Shown here: in pieces, positions 33,834 through 44,045 of the stretch
How positions within the stretch are numbered: the first letter of the stretch is position 1
Layout: each line of letters begins with the position of its first letter
Assembly: GCF_023898315.1 (NCBI RefSeq)
Contig: NC_064615.1
Span: forward strand, 733,195,450-733,259,449
Direction of reading: 5' to 3'
DNA length: 64,000 nucleotides
Source of the DNA: Schistocerca nitens
Lineage: Eukaryota; Arthropoda; Insecta; Orthoptera; Acrididae
Notes under the pieces: model-generated
What the model was told of the DNA's origin: nothing
The model's database searches: none
The model's input: the letters and a program-made list of their open reading frames with translations, nothing else
Made by a program: the position numbers and the translations under genes

Positions 33834-35746
33834 CCTTGGTAATACTTTTTACTGGTACACAGGATGTATTTATGCATATCAGTTTACATCGATTTTGATT
33901 GTTTGTCATTCTGAGCAGTAGTTCTCTTTCTGTAGCGTTTTGAAATTGGAATTTGAATTACGGACGTCCTGTGGGCGGCACGAGCAGCGCCAATTTCCAG
34001 TCACTGACACACTTCGTTAATGCGGTGGGTGATAGTGAAATAAAGCTATGAGAGGGGATAGTCCTTTGCTCATTCTACAGAAAATCTAACGGACGCACAT
34101 GAGACCCATATACATTACACACATCGACTGCTTTGGGTTTTTTTTCTTTTTTTTTCTACTGGCAGCTCAAATTTCGCAACTGTTTCGTGGCGGAACCTAC
34201 CAATTTGCTTTGTGATATTTAGCGGCGAAGCTGTCTCGGGAGCCAAAGTTTTGTGTTTGGCCTTAATTTTATCATACCACGTTTCGGTGTCGTTGTATAC
34301 GATGAGCATTTGGAAAGACGACTTACAACCATTAACTGATTTGACATAGGACCAAGACTAATACCATTGAAGGTTCAGTAGGTAATTTCTTGACTTTGTA
34401 TTTATTGGGGACTTATCACATCGCTGTTCTTACATTCGTTTCTAGTTCGTTCAGCTTTTGTTTGTCGCGAAGTGTTCGGCATCCTTTGAATCTGCTAAGC
34501 ATTCCTATTTTTGCAATTCCTTCTTAATACTGATACTAAACTACGGCGGTTATTTCCCATCGCCCATTATCTTGCTTAGCGCCAGTTTACCGCTGGGGAA
34601 ACAGGAAACAAATCTCGATACCTTACAGACTAGCTGCTGATCGACCGTAGCAATATTTTACTGTTAGCAAGCGCGTATCATATCGCTTACAAATGTACCC
34701 ATCACGGTAGCACGTTTATATAGCAGAAAACTAGTTGTCAACTGCGAAACTACTTCGACTCCACATCCATCCTCATCAGGAAAGTATCGCGCAATAGGGC
34801 AGACAGATTAGAATGCGTTTTCCGTGGGTTATTTGTAGTATGTAAGGAACTTGTGTATCAACTTATTTTATAGTTGTCGCTCGAAGTCGTTCTGCTAATA
34901 GCATTTTCATTTCTCCATTCAAATAATGTCACTGGCGTCACAGATTATACACTTTAGGTCTCCGTAATCCAGGGCAGAGGCTGCTCTTAACATTTTCAAG
35001 CAGGGTGATTGTGTCTTATTTAGCTTAAATTACGTAAGATACTATCTCTCTCAAGTACACCTACGACGGGCAACAAATATTTCTTGACAGTCAGCAGTTC
35101 CTATTTTCCTAAACAAATTTTAGTTTTCATTGTGGTCTGACCTCTCAGCCATTATACTAATTAGAAATTTGTTATTGTAAAGAGGAACAAGAACTCGAAT
35201 TACTCTGCGGTTAACAGTTTGTTGACCAGGGGTCTTACCCGATTTGCAAACCACAGACTGTCACGCTAAACTGACAGTCCTTGGATAAACATACGCTTTT
35301 GTCTTATAAGAGAATACAGGTCTCATGGATGAGGCAGAGCAGTGACGTGTGACACAAAATCGTTATCTAAGCCCGCCACAAGCACCTGTATTTGCAAAGG
35401 AATCGCCTTGTACCAAATTTATGAAATTGTTTTCCATTAGCCAGATGGAATACCCCGACACTCCTAAGAGGGCTTTCTGTAATTTGTTGATTAACGGAAG
35501 TAGCCTGCTGCTTGAAAAAACTGACTCTTAACAGTAGAATTCTTTTAATCACTTAATGCATCGTCTAGGCGCAATGCTGCATCGATCGACCTCTTCGTGA
35601 TACTGTTTTAAGCAACGAGTAACAGGCAGCTCTAAAAGGATAACATTCTAAATACATTTTTTCAAGCGTTACAAGGTGAAGCGAAAAGTTTTTTCTGCTA
35701 CACAATGAACTGTTGTTAACACAATAAAAAGAAGACGGCTGGTATA
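33834..35746. other. Non-coding, nothing firmly recognised
   Basis: The first few hundred bases may be the 5' end of the piggyBac-like remnant. On the minus strand at 34779-34745 there is CTGATGAGG followed by GGAGTCGAAG, loosely like the motif in the foldback elements. No other feature is supported. Confidence 0.45.
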
Positions 35747-37038
35747 CAGGGTGTCCCAAAAAGAATGACCCGATTTTAAATATAATTATTTATTAGGAAT
35801 AAAGGCTTACCACCAACAAATTGCATACTAAATTACTAAGAAAAGACAGAAGTTTATAAAAATCCATTATAAATGTTCAATACGACCTCCATTGGCTGCA
35901 CGGACTACATCTAGCTGATAGGCGAATTCTTCTGTCACTAAAGCTACAGCAGCTGATATTCTGGTTTTTAGTTCATAAATGTCACGAAGTAAGAGAGGAA
36001 CGTAAACACATTGTTTAACATATCCCCACAGGAAGAAATCACATGGTGTTACATGGGGGGACCTAGGAGATCAAAAGTGTAAAGCCTGGTCTCGCAGTCC
36101 TGTACGCCCTATCCAACACTGAGGCATGTTGACATTGAGGAAACTGCGCACATTTTTGTGCCAATGCGGTGGTGCTCCATCTTGCTGAGTCAAGTTGTGG
36201 GAATAACCAGTTCGGTAGCATTGCAAGATATGATTGTCCTCTTACGGTTTCTTCCTCAAAAAATGGGGTCGATAAACCTTGCTTTGCAGCACATAAAAAT
36301 TCGCTTTTGGTGCATCACGTTCGTGTTCAATTGTTTCATGAGGATTTTCGAGCCCTCATATAGGCACATTATGCTGGTCAACCTTACAGCTAATATGGAA
36401 AGTTGCCTCATTGTTGAATATCAACAGTGACATAAAAGTGTCATCTTCCATGTCCTCTAGAACAGCATTGCTAAAGTCGACTCGCTTCACTTTGTCAGTA
36501 TCTGGAAGAGCTTGTACCGGCTGTAATCGGTTTGGTTTGAGGGCTAAACGACGTCGTAACACACGCCACACTGTCATGCGCGGCAACGAAAGTTCTCGGC
36601 TAGCACGACGCGTAGGCTTGTGGGGGCTCCGCTCAAATGATCGTCGGATTTGTTCCACTGTTTGTTCAGGAACGCGTGGCCGGCCAGGACTTTTAACATT
36701 TCAGGGGCACCCTATTTCTTCAAACTGTTTATGCCAGCGTCGAATGTTCTTTGGTGATGGTGGTTTAGCACGAAATCGAATATGAATCGCCCGCTAAACT
36801 GTTATCACTGATTGAGTACGACTAAACTCAATAACACAATACGCCTTCTGTTCCGCGGACGCCATGTTGCGCGAGACTGGCTGCACGATCCAGGTTAGCA
36901 CTCGTAGCGACATTTAGTGGATTTTTCTTGAAACTCTAGACCATGCCGATTACATCTAGCGCTGTTTCAGTTACCCAGTGAGATTTGTCTCAATATTATT
37001 ACAAGTTAAAATCGGGTCATTCTTTTTGCGACACCCTG
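35747..37038 (-). mobile_element. IS630/mariner-type element, 1,292 bp, with ~32-bp inverted ends
   Basis: The ends are CAGGGTGTCCCAAAAAGAAT at 35747 and ATTCTTTTTGCGACACCCTG ending at 37038, flanked by TA on both sides. The inverted match continues to GACCCGATTTTA. The minus-strand transposase fills the interior. Borders are secure. Confidence 0.9.
35867..36865 (-). pseudogene. Transposase pseudogene with altered first catalytic Asp
   Basis: The frame starts MASAEQKAYCVIEF at 36865, passes an early in-frame stop, and continues PSPKNIRRWHKQFEEIG, a stop near 36703, then VEQIRRSFERSPHKPTRRAS and MTVWRVLRRRLALKPNRLQ. The first catalytic block reads LIFNNEATFH where relatives have SDEATFH, so Asp is replaced by Asn. 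The second block QQDGAPPH and third block TPCDFFLWGYVK keep their acidic residues in shifted frames. It ends NGGRIEHL with a stop at 35867-35869. Usual length is near 330-340 residues. It is inactive from stops, frameshifts and the catalytic substitution. Confidence 0.75.
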
Positions 37039-37040
37039 TA

Positions 37041-37730
37041 TAACGGTTGTACTTGAAAAATTAGGGGTCAGTTAAGAATCGTAGATATTTCCCAAAAGAT
37101 TGGATACTATGGCTCAGAAATTTTGTTTCTTTGTATTGATATCAATTTGATAATGAATTGTACCTACAATTGTAACTTCCGATAGACGATTCAGCTATTC
37201 ATAGAGCAAGACAGTGTTTTTTAAATCTCAACTTAATTTCTGTATCTTTCAGAAGTAGTATTAGGCTATACAGTGAGAGCGTAAAGTAAAGTGGAATGTC
37301 ATGAATGGCTGCGAGACCACGAATGGCCGGTTCAGTCACGTAATTATAACTTTTTTCCTATCTTCCCGGCTGCAGGCACCTTTCCTTCGCGAAGTGTTAG
37401 AGCTTTGTACGTAAGGTTGTCTGTTAAGTCTAGGTGACGTGATGGGTGTGTGTAATGCAGTGCCTTTTTCGTGTTGTAGATGATGTGAGAATGACAGGAT
37501 GAAAACCGGTACCGGCACACAGCCTTCTCCTCCCGAAGAGCACGAAGATGACCGCCAAGCTTAACGTCCCCAACCGACGGACCGATCACCATCAGCAGCG
37601 TCACATGGCCACACTTCACGAGACACTGTGGAGACGGCGCTTAAGTTCGGTGATCTGACGGGAACCGATGTATCCGCCTCCATATAGCCGTTGAAAAACA
37701 ATAAGATAAAACTACTTGTGAGACCACGGA
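37041..37730. other. Non-coding, nothing recognised
   Basis: It contains overlapping open frames on the minus strand (37336-37619) without family resemblance. Some of it may belong to the 5' end of the LINE that follows. Confidence 0.45.
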
Positions 37731-37739
37731 AAGATGGCT

Positions 37740-39001
37740 CCAGAAGTTAGACCATTACGGAATACTGGGAGTAGCTCACAATTGGTTCACCTCTTACTTT
37801 AGCAACAGGCAGGAAAAGGCCATTATTCACAATGTTGATAACGGCTGTGATGTGGCGTCTGAGTGGGGTACTGTCAAAAGGGGAATGCCCCAGGGATCAG
37901 TGTTGGGGCCAATCCTGTTCCTTATTTATATAAATGGTATGCCCACTAGTAGTACGCTTAACTCTAAAATATTTTTGTTTGCTGATGACACTAGTTTGGT
38001 AGTAAAGGATGTTGTGTGCAACATTGGCTCGGTTTCAAATAGTGCAGTACTTGACCTCAGTTCATGGCTTGTAGAAAATAAACTAACGCTAAACCACAGT
38101 AAGACTCAGTCTTTACAGTTTCTAACACACAATTCAACAAAATCTGACCTTTTAATTTCACAGAACGGGCATATGATTAGTGAAACTGAAAAGTTCAAAT
38201 TTCTAGGTATTCTGATAGATAGTAAGCTGTCGTGGAAAGCCCACGTTCAGGATCTTGTTCGAAGACTTAATGCTGCCATTTTTGCTATTCGAACAGTATC
38301 TGAAGTGAGTGATCGTTCGACACGAAAATTAGTCTACTTTGCTTATTTTCATTCGCTAGTGTCGTATGATATTATATTTTGGGATAATTCTTCCAATTCT
38401 AAAAGGATTTTTTGGCTCAGAAACTGGCGGTTCGGGCAATAAGTGGTGTTAGTTCACGAACCTCTTGTCGACCTCTGTTCACGAGTCTGGGTATTTTGAC
38501 ATTGGCCTCTAGATACGTATATTCCTTATTGTCGTTTCTTGATACCAATATTAGTTTATTCCCAAGAATAAGCAACTTTCACTCGGTTAATACTCGGCAG
38601 AAATCAAACCTGCATTTGGAACGGACTTCCTTACCTCTTGTGCAAAAAGTTGTGCAGTTTACTGCTGCATCCATTTTCAATAAGCTGCCACTCGAATTCA
38701 AAAATCTTAACATTAATCCACGTGCTTTCAAATCGAAACTGAAGAGTTTCCTCGTGGGTCACTCCTTCTATTCTATCGATGAGTTCCTTGAAAAATTAAG
38801 CTGATTTTTATTGTATTGCTGATAGCGTTTGCTTAAACTGATGGACTGTCTTTTTTAAGGTTTTAAGGTACATGAACATTTATTTTTAACTGTTATTACG
38901 TTTATGTTGTAATTTCATATACTGACACGTTTCACGACTCTGGAGATTTGCTCCTCAATTTGGTCCTACGTAACTTGACGATTTAAAAAAAAAAAAAAAA
39001 A
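37740..39001 (+). mobile_element. Non-LTR retrotransposon (CR1/Jockey-group LINE), 3' portion
   Basis: The reading from about 37740 shows YGILGVAHNWFTSYFSNRQ, then KRGMPQGSVLGPILFLIYIN (RT domain block), FLFADDTSLV with the catalytic FADD near 37980, LVENKLTLNHSKTQ and FKFLGILIDSKLSW. A one-base insertion in the T-run near 38410 shifts the frame to KLAVRAISGVSSRTSCRPLF, which ends at a stop after 38804. The 3' UTR contains CCTCAATTTGGTCCTACG and ends in an A tract at 38985-39001. The 5' part (endonuclease and ORF1) is missing. One frameshift and a mostly open frame suggest it is younger than most elements here. Confidence 0.85.
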
Positions 39002-39724
39002 GGCTACCGAAAATCTATCGAAGAGTGTTATCGAAGAATCAACTCTTAAATCTTTCGTTTCGTATAAAGTTATGTCCCAGCAATAAATATTAAAGACTTT
39101 TATTAAACGAGACATCCTACCCACTTGTTTTTCGTGCACGTTCATTTGTGTTCCCAGCTGATAAGTAGGTTTGTCACGCGGCTCACCGTGGTGAATCGGT
39201 TCCAAGTTTTGGGACGGCCGTCGATGCAGAATGAGGACCATCTGTCAGTGGGGTAGGGAGTGGGCGGAGGTGCGAGGGGGACAGCAAGCCAGCCGACACA
39301 CACAGGCAACGAGGCGACCGCGTGTTTCAATAGAGTGTTCCCCGAGTCCAGCGGTACGCAACAGCTCAGCAATAAATTCTCTTGTTGTGCGTCAGAGGCA
39401 GCCAAGGCGTGCCGGACATCACGTGTGCAGGGTGTGCGGCTAGCTTGCGGGCCTAGGCCTGGCCTGTCTCGACATGACTCTTCGAAATAGCGTGACATTT
39501 CATTGCGTATTGCAGAGTGGGATCTTTCGGTCGTCGCAACTCTTTTCAGTTCGGTAGAATCTTGATGTCAGTGGTGTTTACTCTTCGCTGTTTGTTCGTG
39601 ATATGAAACAAGTTCACAGACACGTCGATATTTTCACAGAAAGAGGCAGTCTAGTAATCTGTCGTCGGAAACCTTAAAAAATGAGTGAGAATGACAGAAT
39701 AGAGGGGTGAGAATTCTCTATATA
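39002..39724. other. Non-coding; GC-rich patch at about 39260-39500
   Basis: The patch opens short frames on both strands, including 118 codons on the minus strand, but shows no recognisable domain. It could be a CpG-rich promoter or a repeat, such as an LTR. I cannot choose. Confidence 0.35.
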
Positions 39725-41100
39725 CACTGATGAGGCAAAACATTATGACTACTGCGCACCGCTTGGCTGAATGCCTCCTGATGGTGTTGCGAGCACGTGA
39801 AGCAGTAAGAAAAGAATGCAAGCGGCAGAGAGACGAATGGGCAGTAATAATACGGAAGATATGGGTCGCAAATTCGTAAAACCACTGATGTAAACAGTTT
39901 TGACAAAGGACAAGTTGTTGTGGCGCTGCGACTGGAAACGAGAATCTCTGAAACGGCGAAGCTGGTCGGATGTTGGAGTACTACTGTCGTGAGCACCTAT
40001 GGAAAGTGGGGAAGGACGGAAATAAAGAGTAGGCCGTCTGGTACTGGACGTCCATGTCTCGTCACAAAACGTAGAGGTCGGAGTATCCCTCACTGTGTCA
40101 TCCAGGATAGACAGTGATCTGTGGTAGGTCTGACGACAGAGTACAACGCTGGTGCAGTGACAAGTATTTCGGAGCGCACCGTTCAAATGTCATTGCTGAA
40201 TGTGGTCTCCACAACATATGTTCCTGTGTTCATCGAACGCCACAGTCAGTTACGATTGCAGTGGGCACAGCATCAATGAAGTTTCGCCGTGGATCAGTAC
40301 AAACTTGTCATTTGTCGAATGAATCGTATTTCTTGTTGCACCAGGTCGATGGCTGGGTCCTTCAGGATGTCATCCAGACGAATGGCTCAAATGGTTCAAA
40401 TAGCTCTAAGCACTATGGGACTTAACATTTGAGGTCATTAATCCCCTAGAACTTAGAACTACTTAAACCTAACTAACCTAAGGACATCACACCCATCCAT
40501 GCCCGAGGCAGGATTCAAACCTGCGACCGTAGCAGCCACCTGGTTCTGGACTGAAGCGCTTAGAAGCTCTCGGCCACAGCGACCGGCCCCAGACGAACGG
40601 CCACACGAAACATGCACTGTGCCACAGATGTAAGCCAGTGAGGGCAGAACTGTGCTGTGGAATACATTGAGTTGTTCTTCCATGGGATCTGTGGTGGCAA
40701 TAGAAGGCATCATGACAGCAGTCAACTGCGTGAACATTACTGTGGGTCACCTTCACCGCTTTATGCATGTTCCCCATACGGCGATGACATTTTGCAGCAG
40801 AACAACTTTCCAAGTCAGAATAGTTGGAGGGGCATTGCAGCGAACTCACACTGATGTAATGGCCACAAAATATGCCTGATTTGTACCCAATGGAACACAT
40901 ATCGGGCACCAGTTGCGCGCTCATAAACCACCATCCCATAATTTGCGGGAATTGCTTGATCTGTGCGTAGACATCTGGTAGCACATACTTCTGGAAGCCT
41001 GTCAAGGACTTCATACCAAACAGAATCTCTGGTGTAGTGGATTTGAAAATAGGAACAAGACGCTACTAAACAGATAGTTACAATGTTCTGGATCATCGCA
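39725..41100 (+). mobile_element. Tc1-like element, dead, split by a SINE
   Basis: The left end CACTGATGAGGCAAAACATTATGAC follows TA at 39723-39724. The right end near 41074-41100 is a degraded inverted copy (TTACAATGTTCTGGATCATCG). The plus-strand transposase begins near 39895 with DKGQVVVALRLETRISETAK and LVGCWSTTVVSTYGKWG, shows SGTGRPCLVTKR, and then decays. The block with MNRISC-type text near 40320 is the first catalytic region, and LYPMEHISGTS near 40885 is the final acidic region. The SINE at 40383-40588 interrupts it between these blocks. Confidence 0.75.
40383..40588 (-). mobile_element. tRNA-derived SINE (family 1) inside a Tc1-like element
   Basis: CCAGACGAA at 40374-40382 and 40589-40597 is the target duplication. 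The minus-strand B box is GGTTTGAATCCTG (one change). The tail side has an extra GGCTCAAATGGTTCAAAT repeat of the tail unit. Confidence 0.85.
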
Positions 41101-41159
41101 TAAGCGACGGATCCAGCAAATTTGACAAAGAAAGAGAAAAAACTTACAACGACCGATAG

Positions 41160-42090
41160 ACGGGATTCTTTGTTCTATACATCAAGAAGAACTTTGTGCT
41201 AAATTTGCAGGTATGGAGAAATTGAAGAAACTGGTGGCACGAATACTAAGATATCTGAAGTCGCAAGTCCACCGTTAGCTGTAATAGTTTTCAATGGAAG
41301 TGAACGAAGACGTTGGAAACTTTAAACATTTGTGCAAAGTACGTTTGTAACGTCAAAGAGCAGGCCTGAAACGATTTTTCGATTTAAATTTCGCTGCTGT
41401 TGGATTTTTGAATGAAAAAGGAGTGCAGGAACGAAAATTAGAACATCGGTATTGGATTGCAGATCTCCCATTTTAAGTGGCTTTGATGCACACTGTCCAT
41501 AGTAAGAGAATGCAAGGTGAGAAACAACTTTCTAAGCTGGTGGGGATGGATGTGTTTAAAAAGAAAATCACGTTATAAAGGGGACACGGTGTGACAGACA
41601 CAGTCCAGTTTCATAAGCTCACAGGCATTAAAGAAAACGTGAAGTTCGAAGAATTCTTTGTAGCCTTGAATGAATTATAAGGATGATTTCCTAAACCGTT
41701 TTTAAGAGACTTCCAATATTACATGTTTTCCAGCTGTTTTTGACACCGTTTGCCGTTTCAGTTGAAAGCACCCCTGTACATGTACATATATAGCCAATTG
41801 ATCTAAGAGGTAATTCCCATTTTAAAGACAAATCCCTTCAACGTCAAAAAGTGCCCATGACGTCTACACAGCTTTCCTCACGTAGAGTTTCCACGTCTTC
41901 ATGATGAGGTTGCAAAGGTGTTACAGTATTTCGACCAACACATACGTGTGGAAGACGATTTTTCAGTTACGAAACTAAGTCACGATTTCGCGGCAACCTG
42001 AGTGCGAAAATCAGTGAATTTGTCTGCATCTGTCTGTACGCCGATAGGCTCTACCGGATAACAACTGTAATATGTCTTCAGCGTGCCAAA
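41160..42090 (+). pseudogene. hAT-type transposase remnant, GTF2IRD2/ZBED-like
   Basis: Frame-broken plus-strand text follows the C-terminal half of the hAT-derived proteins annotated as GTF2I repeat domain-containing 2-like: IHQEELCAKFAGMEKLKKLV, RYLKSQ, AGLKRFFDLNFAAVGFLNEKG, YWIADLPF, GVTDTVQFHKL, then FLRDFQYYMFSS, PFAVSVESTPVHVHI, a stop, and PIDLRGNSHFKDK. The last block aligns to the conserved PFxVDVExxPxxLQMELIDLQxxxxLKxK segment. Several stops and frameshifts exclude function. No terminal inverted repeats or 8-bp target duplication were located, so element borders are unknown. Confidence 0.7.
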
Positions 42091-42559
42091 AGTAATTAAA
42101 TTATACCGAAAATTTGCTTTCTTTTTTATCTATGTCTTAGGGAAATTTGACATATGAAACCAAGTTTTATGCTATGTGACTGCATAGCCATTTAAATGTG
42201 GCGCGTTCTCTGTTTCCCCCTCTTCCACCTCCTCGCGCTCAGGCAACGAGGCGTCGCGGTAGTGGAAATATGCCAGCCATGTTGACCGCTATGGCACTCA
42301 ACCATTGCATGGCTCACGAGTCAAATTCTTGGTCACCCCTGTTGTACACCGTGAGTGACGGAAAGCCAGCGCTATCCACTACTTATACCTATGATGGTTA
42401 CCAAGTGCAGTGGAAAATTGTTTATCCAGGCTGGATGGAACAGCGAGTCGTCCAAATTGTTAGAAATACTGATAATACGAAAATTAACATTAAAAAAATT
42501 AATCAATCAGATGCAATAAACAAACGTTAGTTTTTCACCTAAACACACAGATTATACAG

Positions 42560-42694
42560 GACGGTGCAAAATGAACGCATGAATTTGAGATGCGAAGTAG
42601 CAGAGTAGCAGCTAGTTACTCTGTTGATTAGAGCATCCAGTTTCAGTAACAGTGGCGTAGTGAGTCGTTAAGCAAAAAAAAAAGTGACTCGTTA

Positions 42695-42735
<41 letters not shown>

Positions 42736-43690
42736 TTCAAATGGCTCTGAGCACTATGGGACTTAACTTCTAAGGCCATCAGTCCCCTAGAACTTAGAAC
42801 TACTTAAACCTAACTAACCTAAGGACATCACACACATCCATGCCCGAGGCAGAATTCGAACCTGCGACCGTAGCGGTCGCGCGGTTCCAGACTGTAGCGC
42901 CTTTAACCGCTTGGCCACCACGGCCGGCAGTCGTTAAGCATCGTGTTTTTACTTGTGAACACTATTTGAAAATTAATGAATGTGTTACACTGTTCAACGG
43001 CTTTTCCCTACCCAATTCAATACTATGCGTAATGTTTCGGTACCTGACCGCAACACGATGCTTCGTTGGGTTAACTCTTTTTGCACAACTAGGTCAGTTA
43101 TGAAGGTCTACAAAATGTCGACAGAATAAGAGCGTCTGCTCTTCGCATAGTCCACAAAGCAGAGTGCTCCGAATTAGGGGCATGTCTCGTCACCCGCTGA
43201 ACTGTTAGTTACAACTCCATCATTATAAAATTATGATGTACAGAAATTTCACGGACGTGATTTTAATGAACAGCGGCTGTTTTGTAAGAGAATGCTTGAT
43301 GTTTTTTCTACTAATGATGTTTTGTTAATGATGAGCGATGAAGTTCACTATCACTTGAAGGGTTTTGTAAATAAGCAAAACAGTCACTATTTTTTTATTT
43401 TTATTTTTTTTATTCATTTATTTTTTTTAAGAAGGCGGCCTGGCTGTAACTGTTAATTTAGAATGTGATGTTGCAATGCTACTCAATTTTTTGCAGCCGC
43501 AACGTGAGGCTTTAGGGGTCAATATGGCAGAAACGTGGTTCGAACAACATGGAGCCACAGCCCACACGGCTAACGCTTCCATAGCAGTTATTCGAGAAAT
43601 GTTTCCCCAGTACCTGATCCGGCATTTCGGCAACTTCTATTATCCTGCACACTCTGCAGATCTGTCGATTTACTACTTCCTTACCAATTC
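42560..43690 (+). mobile_element. IS630/mariner-type transposase remnant, split by a SINE
   Basis: After removal of the SINE the text reads KHRVFTCEHYLKINECVTLF, then RNTMLRWVNSFCTTRSV, SDEVHYHLKGFVNKQNSHYF (first Asp near 43334), a low-complexity T-rich segment, MAETWFEQHGATAHTANAS (usual QQDGATAHTA, so the second Asp is replaced by His) and IRHFGNFYYPAHSADLSIYYF (usual WPARSPDLxxxDFFLW). It has many stops. The left border may be near ACAGGACGGTGCAAAATGAA at 42555, but it is not paired with a right end. Confidence 0.7.
42675..42928 (-). mobile_element. tRNA-derived SINE (family 1) with duplicated tail/target
   Basis: AGTCGTTAAGCA flanks the insertion at 42663-42674 and 42929-42940. Between the left flank and the SINE body there is a second near-copy, ACTCGTTAAGCA at 42687-42698, and two A tracts (10 and about 32 bases, with the latter broken by one G). 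The minus-strand B box GGTTCGAATTCTG and A-box region are present. Confidence 0.85.
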
Positions 43691-43724
43691 TTCTTTACTT
43701 CTTCTTCTTTACTACTTCTCCTTT

Positions 43725-44045
43725 TTTGTTCAAGACAACCGGTTCAAACTGTCTTAGCTCTCATCTTCAGCTCTTAAACAGATTTTATAGTAGAACGTGT
43801 TCATTTTATTCTGAACCTCATGCACAAGATGTCAAATGGATGAAACTCAGCACATTATAAATATTTGTCATCGCTAAAATATTTAAAATATGTAGCGATG
43901 ACAAACGTTTATAACGTGCCGAGTTTTATCAACTTGACACCTTGTGCATGGGGTTCAGGGTAAAATGAACATATTTTACTACAAAAAATGTTGGCGATCT
44001 GAAGATAACAGCTAAGACTGTAGAAACCGGTTGTCTGTAATTTTA
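43725..44045. repeat. Foldback (palindromic) element II
   Basis: Two arms of about 150 bp meet near 43881 around CATCGCTAAAATATTT and its inverted copy. Shared arm phrases include TTGACA, CTTGTGCATG, AAAATGAACA and ACCGGTTGTCT. Each arm has the motif CTGAAGAT, AGCTAAG, then GAAACCGGT (right arm 43999-44031) or a degraded GAACCGGT (left arm, minus strand 43770-43738). There is no coding capacity, and the target duplication is not evident. Apart from the motif the sequence is unrelated to foldback element I. Confidence 0.75.

Noticed and set aside
39142-39498. 118-codon minus-strand open frame in a GC-rich patch
   Set aside because: Opposite-strand frames overlap it, composition rather than coding explains its length, and no domain is visible.
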